Below the pieces are notes generated by a model. That model was not told the origin of the DNA. It made no database searches and worked only from the letters and a program-made list of their open reading frames with translations. From Microbacterium terregens (GTDB taxonomy: Bacteria; Actinomycetota; Actinomycetes; Actinomycetales; Microbacteriaceae): a stretch of DNA of 64,000 nt. Where the stretch lies: NCBI RefSeq assembly GCF_039534975.1, contig NZ_BAAAWH010000001.1:620001-684000 (forward strand), written 5' to 3'. A program made the position numbers and the translations under genes. The number at the start of each line of letters is the position of its first letter. The stretch's first letter is position 1. Below, piece by piece: positions 58,075 to 64,000 of the stretch.

Positions 58075-59565
58075 ATGACATTCGCGCTGCCCGACGCATC
58101 CGAGACCGTACGGCTGGACCAGATCATCGATGGGATCGGTGTGCCCGGAGACAGCCTCCTCGAGGTGCGCAATCCCGGCCGACGCAGCGAGCTCGTCGGC
58201 ACCGTGGTAGACGGGACCGTCGAGCAGGTCGCCGCCGCGGTCGACGCTGCGTTCGCCGCCTCCTCCGCATGGGCGGCGACCCCCGTCGGCGAGCGCGTCG
58301 CGCTCCTGGCTCGGATCGGGGACGAACTCGACGCCCACGCGGAGGGGCTCGCGACGTTGGTGGCCCGAGAGAACGGCAGCGTCCGCGCGATCATCCGGCG
58401 CGAGCTGATGGGCGCCGGAAACGCCTTCCGCGAGGTCGGAGATCAACTCGAAGCAAAGCTGGCGCCCCGAGACCACGCGTCGGATTCGCCGGGGACGTTC
58501 GTGCGGATCGAGCGGAAGCCCTTCGGCGTGGTGGCGTGCATCGTCCCATGGAACGCCCCGATGATCCTCACGGCCAACAAGATCGCGCCGGCTCTGGCCG
58601 CCGGTAACGCAATCGTGCTGAAGCCGTCGCCCTTCGCACCGCTCGGCGTCTCCCTCATCGGCCGCATCGCCGCGTCGATCCTCCCGCCGGGAGTCGTCAA
58701 TGTGGTCAACGGCGGTGGCGAGGTCGGCAGTGCGCTTATTGCTCATCGGCACGTGCGCAAGGTCTCTTTCACGGGTGGTGGAGAGACGGCTCGTCACATC
58801 ATGCGCCAAGCGGCGGACCTGCTCAAGGGCGTGCATTTCGAGCTCGGTGGAAATGACCCGGCGATCGTGCTGGATGATGCCGACCTCCCCGTCACCGTCG
58901 ATCGCATCGTGGACTCGGCGTTCCGTCGAGCCGGTCAGGTGTGTTTCGCGGTCAAGCGGGTCTACGTGCCGCGCTCGCGGATCGATGAGTTTCGCCGACT
59001 GCTGGTCGATCGGGTCGATCGCATCGCCGTGGGAGACGTGCTGGACTCGCGAGCGACCATGGGTCCACTCAACAACGAGGGACAGCTGACGAAGGTCCGC
59101 GGGTTGCTGGAGCGGACGATGGCACAGGGTCGGGATGTTCGCGTTCTGGGGACGAAGACGGATGCCGGGGCCTGGGACGACGGCTTCTTCCTGCTGCCTG
59201 CCGTGGTGCTCGACGCGCAGCCAGACGATGAGATCGTCTGCGAGGAGCAGTTCGGACCCGTCCTCCCCGTGGTCGTCTACGACGGCGAAGAGCAGGCGAT
59301 TGCGCTGGCCAACGACACCGAGTACGGGCTGTGCTCGTCGGTGTGGTCACGCTCGACGGAGCGCGCGCTCGCCGTCGCATCTCGCATCGAGGCCGGCATG
59401 ACGATCGTGAACAATCATCTGTTCAGTCACACGGGGTCGCGGGAGATCCCCTTCGGCGGGTGGAAGCAGAGCGGGATCGGCTGGGAGGGGTCGCCGTACG
59501 GCATCGACGAGTACCTGCAATTCCACAGTGTCGATGTCCAGTCCTTCCCCGAAGCGAAGGGGTAG
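58075..59565 (+). CDS. NAD(P)-dependent aldehyde dehydrogenase
   Basis: 496 residues from the ATG after GGACGAAG. Catalytic features in order: VVACIVPWNAPMILTANKIAPALAAGNAIVLKPS, the general-base Glu in FELGGNDPAIV and nucleophile Cys in RAGQVCFAVKRV, with the final GREIPFGGWKQSG-like block (SREIPFGGWKQSGIG). It oxidises an aldehyde to an acid. It precedes the ThDP enzyme by three bases, so an oxo acid decarboxylated to an aldehyde, then oxidised, is plausible. Confidence 0.94.
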   Translation: MTFALPDASETVRLDQIIDGIGVPGDSLLEVRNPGRRSELVGTVVDGTVEQVAAAVDAAFAASSAWAATPVGERVALLARIGDELDAHAEGLATLVARENGSVRAIIRRELMGAGNAFREVGDQLEAKLAPRDHASDSPGTFVRIERKPFGVVACIVPWNAPMILTANKIAPALAAGNAIVLKPSPFAPLGVSLIGRIAASILPPGVVNVVNGGGEVGSALIAHRHVRKVSFTGGGETARHIMRQAADLLKGVHFELGGNDPAIVLDDADLPVTVDRIVDSAFRRAGQVCFAVKRVYVPRSRIDEFRRLLVDRVDRIAVGDVLDSRATMGPLNNEGQLTKVRGLLERTMAQGRDVRVLGTKTDAGAWDDGFFLLPAVVLDAQPDDEIVCEEQFGPVLPVVVYDGEEQAIALANDTEYGLCSSVWSRSTERALAVASRIEAGMTIVNNHLFSHTGSREIPFGGWKQSGIGWEGSPYGIDEYLQFHSVDVQSFPEAKG

Positions 59566-59568
59566 GCG

Positions 59569-61326
59569 GTGACTCAGCTTCCGTCGACGGCAGCCCTGCT
59601 GCTCGAATCGCTGCGCGAGGCGGGCGTGAAGTACCTCTTCGCGAACTTCGGCAGTGACCACCCCGCCATTATCGAGGCGCTGGCGGCCGATCGTGAACGA
59701 GGCATCGACGTGCCGGCGGTCGTCATCTGCCCGCACGAGTACACCGCGCTGAGTGCCGCCCACGGCTACGCCGCCGCGACGGGCGAACCACAGGCGGTTT
59801 TCATCCACACGGACGTCGGCACGGCCAACTTGGGCGGTGCCGTGCACAATGCCGCGCGCTCGCGCGTCCCCGTGTTCATCTTCGCCGGGCTCACCCCGTT
59901 CACCCTCGAGGGCGAGCTTCCAGGGTCGCGCAACACGCACGTCAACCACCTCCAGGACGCCCCCGACCAGCATGCGCTGGTGCGCCAGTACGTGAAGTGG
60001 AATTACGACATCCGCACCGGCAGAAACGTGCCGCAGCTGGTCCACCGAGCTCTGCAGATCGCCTCCAGCGCACCCGCAGGTCCGGTCTACCTCACCGGCG
60101 CTCGGGAGGTGCTCGCCGAGGAAGTGCCGCGGCCGGACCTCACACCACAGCAGTGGTCGCCCGTCGCCCCCATCCCGGCACAGGGCGATCTGGTGGACGA
60201 ACTCATTCGCGACCTGCAGAGCTCGCGGCGACCCGTCATCGTGACGACCTACCTGGGTCGCGCACAGGCATCGGTGGCGAAGCTCGTCGAGGTGGCGGAG
60301 CGGCTCGGTGTGCCGGTGGTCGAATTCAACGCGGAAGTCCTGAGCTTCCCCTTCGACCACCCGCTCCACCTGGGCGATGATCCGCATCCGGCGATCGCCG
60401 ACGCGGACGTCATCGTGGCGATCGACACCGACGCGCCGTGGCTTGCCGGGTCCGGCAAGCCACGCCCCGGCACGAAGATCTTCGTCATCAACGAGGATCC
60501 CCTGCAGCAATCCATCCCGCTCTGGTATGTGCCGGCAGACCGATTCATCCGTGCGGACAGTGGTCTGGTGCTCGATCAGGTCCTCGCGGCACTGCGCTCC
60601 GGTGGTGAAGACGATCCCAGCCTGAGCGCATCGGGGTCCGCCCGCACGCGCGGACGCGTCGAAGCTGCCGCCGCTCGAGGTCGCGAGATGCGACAACGCT
60701 GGGATGAAGCTGTTCAAGGGGATCTGGTGGCAGGTCGGCTCACTCCCGCGAGTGTGTCGCATGTGCTCGCCGGACTCATCGACGATGACGCCATCGTCGT
60801 CAATGAGGCCATCTCTGAGGCACCCACCGTGTGGAAGCATCTGCCGAGGCGCAAGGCCGGAACCGTCTTCGGCAATCGCGGCACTTCGCTGGGGTGGTCC
60901 GGAGGGGGAGCTCTCGGCGTCAAGCTCGCCAATCGGGATCGAACGGTCGTCAGCATCGTCGGTGACGGGACCTTCTTCTTCACTGTGCCTTCTTCGACGT
61001 ACTGGGTCGCGGACCGCTACCGCATCCCCGTGCTGACTGTCGTGCTCGACAACGGCGGCTGGAACGCCACAAAGCGCAATCTCACTCGCCAGCACGCGGG
61101 CCAGTCCGCCGATCAGAGCGACCGCTACTGGGTCAACCTGCAGCAGAGCGCGGACTTCCCGGCGATCGCCGCCGCGGCAGGCAACGCCTGGGGTGAGACG
61201 GTCACCGAATTCGACGCCCTGGAGAGGGCCCTGCGGACTGGTCTGAGGAAAGTGGCAGAGGGCACGCCCGCCGTGGTATCTGTGCGCCTCGAACCGATTT
61301 CGCGTCAGCAGGAAGATGCGCTGTAG
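59569..61326 (+). CDS. Thiamine-diphosphate-dependent decarboxylase/acetolactate-synthase-like enzyme
   Basis: 585 residues from GTG. Three ThDP domains: the N-terminal PYR domain with the catalytic Glu region VICPHEYTALSAAHGYA, the central domain, and the PP domain with the motif GDGTFFFTVPSSTYWV ending in VVLDNGGWN (GDG-x-N). Members are acetolactate synthase, benzoylformate or phenylpyruvate decarboxylase-like. The adjacent ALDH favours a 2-oxo-acid decarboxylase releasing an aldehyde. The exact substrate is unknown. Confidence 0.9.
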   Translation: MTQLPSTAALLLESLREAGVKYLFANFGSDHPAIIEALAADRERGIDVPAVVICPHEYTALSAAHGYAAATGEPQAVFIHTDVGTANLGGAVHNAARSRVPVFIFAGLTPFTLEGELPGSRNTHVNHLQDAPDQHALVRQYVKWNYDIRTGRNVPQLVHRALQIASSAPAGPVYLTGAREVLAEEVPRPDLTPQQWSPVAPIPAQGDLVDELIRDLQSSRRPVIVTTYLGRAQASVAKLVEVAERLGVPVVEFNAEVLSFPFDHPLHLGDDPHPAIADADVIVAIDTDAPWLAGSGKPRPGTKIFVINEDPLQQSIPLWYVPADRFIRADSGLVLDQVLAALRSGGEDDPSLSASGSARTRGRVEAAAARGREMRQRWDEAVQGDLVAGRLTPASVSHVLAGLIDDDAIVVNEAISEAPTVWKHLPRRKAGTVFGNRGTSLGWSGGGALGVKLANRDRTVVSIVGDGTFFFTVPSSTYWVADRYRIPVLTVVLDNGGWNATKRNLTRQHAGQSADQSDRYWVNLQQSADFPAIAAAAGNAWGETVTEFDALERALRTGLRKVAEGTPAVVSVRLEPISRQQEDAL

Positions 61327-61328
61327 AC

Positions 61329-62768
61329 GTGTCCGACGACATCGGCCTGCGTTCCGATCGCGGCCCTGCGCTCCTCGCGCTGCTCCTTGCGACCTTCCTG
61401 ATCGGCATGGCGCAGTGGGTGATCGCCACCGCGGTGCCGTCGATCGCAGCCGACATCGGCGGTTTCTCGTCGTTCCCGTGGCTCTTCTCCGTCTATCTCC
61501 TGACCATGACGGTTACGGTCCCCGTCGTCTCCCGGCTCGCGGACATCGTCGGGCGCAAGCGCCTGCTCCTGGTCGGAATCTCCGTGTTCGTTCTCGGCTC
61601 CGTGCTCTGTGGCCTGGCATGGAGCATGCCATCTCTCATCGCATTCCGGGTGGTCCAAGCCCTGGGTGGCGGTTCTATCCAATCCCTCGCGCTCACGGTC
61701 ATCGGTGACCTCTACAACCGCGAAGATCGTGCCCGGGTACAGGGTCACATCGCGGTAACCCTCGCCGCGGCATCCGTGATTGGCCCGCTTGTGGGTGGCT
61801 TCTTCGCGATGATGGACGCGTGGCGGCTGGTCTTCCTGATCAATCTGCCGATCGGCGTGCTGGCACTCTGGCTCATTTACCGAAACGTGCACGAGCAGGT
61901 CGAGCGTCGAGCGCACCGGATCGACTATGCCGGAGCTGTCCTGATCACCGGGGCGCTGTCCCTGCTCGTCCTCGGCGCCCTCGAGGGCGGTGGTGCCTGG
62001 GCGTGGACGTCTGCGACGAGTCTGACGATCTTCGCGGTCGGCGCCGCACTGCTTGTCGCGTTCGTCCTTCGCGAGCGGCGTGCCGCCGAGCCGATCATCC
62101 CCCTGGGGTTGTTCCGCCGCCGTCTCGTCGTGGTCATGGCGGTCCTGGGTCTGATGATGGGTGGAATCATGGTCGGGCTGACCGCCTTCGCCCCGATCTA
62201 TCTGCAGGTGGCGGGAGGGGCATCGCCGATCTGGGCAGGCGTGGCGGTCGCGGCGATGGCGTTGGGGTTACCGGCATCCTCTGCGCTCGCCGGCACCCTG
62301 TCCCTGCGGTGGGGATTGCGCCGCACAACCGTTCTGGGAGCGGTGCTCGCCGTCGCCGGGGTTGCAGGCTTGGCGGCATTCGCCCACTACCCGTCCGTGT
62401 TCACGGTGGCTGCCTGTGCAGCCCTGGTGGGGATCGGTTTCGGCCTTACGACGGTGCCGGGGCTGGTGGCGCTTCAGGAAAGCGTTGCATGGAATCAGCG
62501 CGGAATGGTCACCGGGCTCGTCACGTTCTTCCGTTCCCTCGGTCAGGTCCTCGGAGTTGCCGCGTTGGGCGCGGTCGGGAAGGCGATGCTCGGGGACGCG
62601 GCGCGCGACCAAGACCCGTTGGTCGTTCAGTCGGCCATCGGCGTCGTGTTCACCCTGATGCTCGTGTTCGCGCTCATCCACCTGTTCGGCTCGTTCGCGA
62701 TGCCCCGGTCGGTCGCGACAACCGGCGCGGGCGGCACACCTGCCGCGGCATCCCGTTCGGCGTCCTGA
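61329..62768 (+). CDS. MFS transporter, DHA2-like (14 TM)
   Basis: 479 residues from GTG, two bases after the ThDP enzyme stop. About 14 membrane segments; VIATAVPSIAADIGG and FPWLFSVYLLTMTVTVPVVSRLADIVGRKR match the DHA2 family first-helix and loop 2-3 motifs. It may import or export a substrate or toxic intermediate of the same operon. A different transporter from the one at 2944. Confidence 0.9.
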   Translation: MSDDIGLRSDRGPALLALLLATFLIGMAQWVIATAVPSIAADIGGFSSFPWLFSVYLLTMTVTVPVVSRLADIVGRKRLLLVGISVFVLGSVLCGLAWSMPSLIAFRVVQALGGGSIQSLALTVIGDLYNREDRARVQGHIAVTLAAASVIGPLVGGFFAMMDAWRLVFLINLPIGVLALWLIYRNVHEQVERRAHRIDYAGAVLITGALSLLVLGALEGGGAWAWTSATSLTIFAVGAALLVAFVLRERRAAEPIIPLGLFRRRLVVVMAVLGLMMGGIMVGLTAFAPIYLQVAGGASPIWAGVAVAAMALGLPASSALAGTLSLRWGLRRTTVLGAVLAVAGVAGLAAFAHYPSVFTVAACAALVGIGFGLTTVPGLVALQESVAWNQRGMVTGLVTFFRSLGQVLGVAALGAVGKAMLGDAARDQDPLVVQSAIGVVFTLMLVFALIHLFGSFAMPRSVATTGAGGTPAAASRSAS

Positions 62769-62890
62769 AGGGGCGCTCCCGCTTCACACCCTTGCCACAT
62801 GCCCGCGGGGGGACGATGATGCTGACTGCGAAGTGCACCCAGCCTTCGGCCTGATGGCCGGCGTCCGCGCGTCGGCGGTGAAGAGGACTG

Positions 62891-64000
62891 TTGGCCAAGA
62901 AGCGACAGATCGCCGATTACGACGAGTCGAAGCTGCGCATCTCGAAACCGGATCCCGTCGCTGCTGGCGCCCGTGGAGTCGTCGTCGCCGCCGAACGCGC
63001 ACTGCCGCGCGATGGGGTCGCCCGCACCGCGCGCACCTGGCTCACGATGAATCAGGTCGGCGGCTTCGACTGCATGAGCTGCGCGTGGCCCGACCCTGAC
63101 CCCGGCCAGCGGCATCCCGCCGAGTTCTGCGAGAACGGCGCCAAGGCGGTCGCAGAGGAGGCGACCGAGGACCGCGCGACACCGGAGTTCTTCGCCGCCC
63201 ACAGCATCGCCGAGATGGACTCCCATTCGGAGTACTGGCTGGGTCAGCAGGGACGCATCACTCACCCGATGGTCAAGCGTCCCGGAGCCACGCACTACGC
63301 GCCGATCGGATGGGACGAGGCGTTCGAGCTGATCGCCGCCGAATTACAGGGACTGTCCAGTCCGAATCAGGCGACGTTCTACACCTCGGGGCGTGCCTCC
63401 AACGAAGCGGCGTTCGCCTACCAGCTGTTCGCCCGGGCGTTCGGCACGAACAACCTGCCCGACTGCTCCAACATGTGTCACGAGTCGACCAGCGTCGCGC
63501 TCGCCGAGTCGATCGGGATCGGCAAGGCCAGCGTGGTCATGGCCGACGTCGAGCAGGCCGATCTGCTCATCCTCGCCGGACACAATCCGGGCACCAACCA
63601 TCCCCGCATGCTCACGCACGTGGAGATCGCGAAGCGGCGCGGCGCGAAGGTCCTCGCCATCAACCCGCTCAAAGAGACCGGGCTCACCCGGTTCAAGAAC
63701 CCGCAGAGCCCACGAGACGTCCTCGGCCGCGGCATCCGGGTGGCCGATCTTCACCTGCAGGTGAAGATCAACGGAGACCTGGCCCTCTTCCAGGCGATCG
63801 GGTCGCTGCTTGTGCAGTGGGACGCTCTGGACCACGACTTCATCGACCGCTACACCAGCGGTTTCGACGCATGGGCCGAGCATGTGCGGACCGTCGACTG
63901 GGACCAGGTGGTGGAAGCGACCGGTCTTGCCCGCGGAGAGATCGAAGCCGCGGCGCGAATGATCGCCGACTCCAAGAAGACGGTGTTCTGCTGGGCGATG
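62891..64000 (+). CDS. FdhF/YdeP-family molybdopterin oxidoreductase, 5' part
   Basis: The frame runs from TTG 62891 (AAGAGGA upstream; the in-frame TGA at 62879 excludes an earlier start) to the right edge, 370 codons without a stop. An unusual first domain carries FDCMSCAWPDP and EFCENGAKAV (three cysteines as in YdeP-type enzymes), followed by formate-dehydrogenase-like blocks TFYTSGRASNEAAF, LPDCSNMCHES and LAGHNPGTNHPRML. It is a molybdenum cofactor enzyme; YdeP-type proteins are linked to acid or oxidative stress. The end is outside the window. Confidence 0.88.
   Translation, partial: MAKKRQIADYDESKLRISKPDPVAAGARGVVVAAERALPRDGVARTARTWLTMNQVGGFDCMSCAWPDPDPGQRHPAEFCENGAKAVAEEATEDRATPEFFAAHSIAEMDSHSEYWLGQQGRITHPMVKRPGATHYAPIGWDEAFELIAAELQGLSSPNQATFYTSGRASNEAAFAYQLFARAFGTNNLPDCSNMCHESTSVALAESIGIGKASVVMADVEQADLLILAGHNPGTNHPRMLTHVEIAKRRGAKVLAINPLKETGLTRFKNPQSPRDVLGRGIRVADLHLQVKINGDLALFQAIGSLLVQWDALDHDFIDRYTSGFDAWAEHVRTVDWDQVVEATGLARGEIEAAARMIADSKKTVFCWAM

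Overview
The window is high-GC actinobacterial chromosome, most likely a Microbacteriaceae member close to Microbacterium. This rests on composition, frequent GTG starts, dense ATGA or GTGA gene overlaps, lipoprotein signal peptides and the family mix. It contains one tRNA gene, about 60 protein genes, and one region that looks horizontally acquired. All family calls are made by reading motifs; no search was run.

Layout. 1-4.4 kb is housekeeping: a partial gene, radA, lactate dehydrogenase and an MFS exporter. At 4494-4584 lies an intact tRNA-Ser (anticodon CGA). Its last 27 bases recur as a direct repeat at 18431-18457. The 13.9 kb between the copies carries only catabolic and regulatory genes, and TGCCCACA octamers cluster at both ends. 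I read this as an integrase-less genomic island. Its left operon encodes a flavin hydroxylase, an extradiol-type VOC dioxygenase and a fumarylacetoacetase-fold hydrolase. In the middle are an IclR regulator, an acetoacetyl-CoA-synthetase-like ligase and an alpha/beta hydrolase that strongly resembles, from memory, the ZenA zearalenone lactonase. The right operon encodes an acyl-CoA dehydrogenase, a TetR regulator, a MaoC hydratase, a thiolase and two short-chain dehydrogenases. Together they make a coherent, testable route for a resorcylic-acid lactone or alkylresorcinol: ring opening of the lactone, orcinol-type hydroxylation and meta cleavage, hydrolysis to a 3-oxo acid, CoA activation, thiolysis and side-chain beta-oxidation. 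Two near-identical 15-bp palindromes and one degenerate copy suggest IclR control of the parts.

18.8-24.4 kb holds an amidase, a DadA-like amino-acid oxidase divergent from an Lrp/AsnC regulator, an unusual short-chain dehydrogenase and a pirin. 24.4-34.6 kb is a galactose/alpha-galactoside locus: galK, galT, a LacI regulator, a ROK repressor, a GH36 alpha-galactosidase and an ABC importer without its own ATPase. 34.6-42 kb has alpha/beta hydrolases, a heavy-metal-type P-ATPase, a MarR regulator with paired operators facing an F420-reductase-like gene and a VOC dioxygenase, and a GerW/YtfJ-like protein. 42-50 kb has a MoxR ATPase/VWA pair and two ABC export systems, one in the PadR-DUF1048 arrangement. 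50-52.4 kb has a phosphatase, a tandem palindromic repeat, a DUF1801 protein and an LLM-class oxidoreductase.

52.4-62.8 kb is a second catabolic locus on the plus strand: an IclR regulator, an amidohydrolase, a NitT/TauT-type ABC importer, an aldehyde dehydrogenase, a ThDP enzyme and an MFS transporter. Its substrate is not evident. The window ends inside an FdhF/YdeP-like molybdoenzyme gene.
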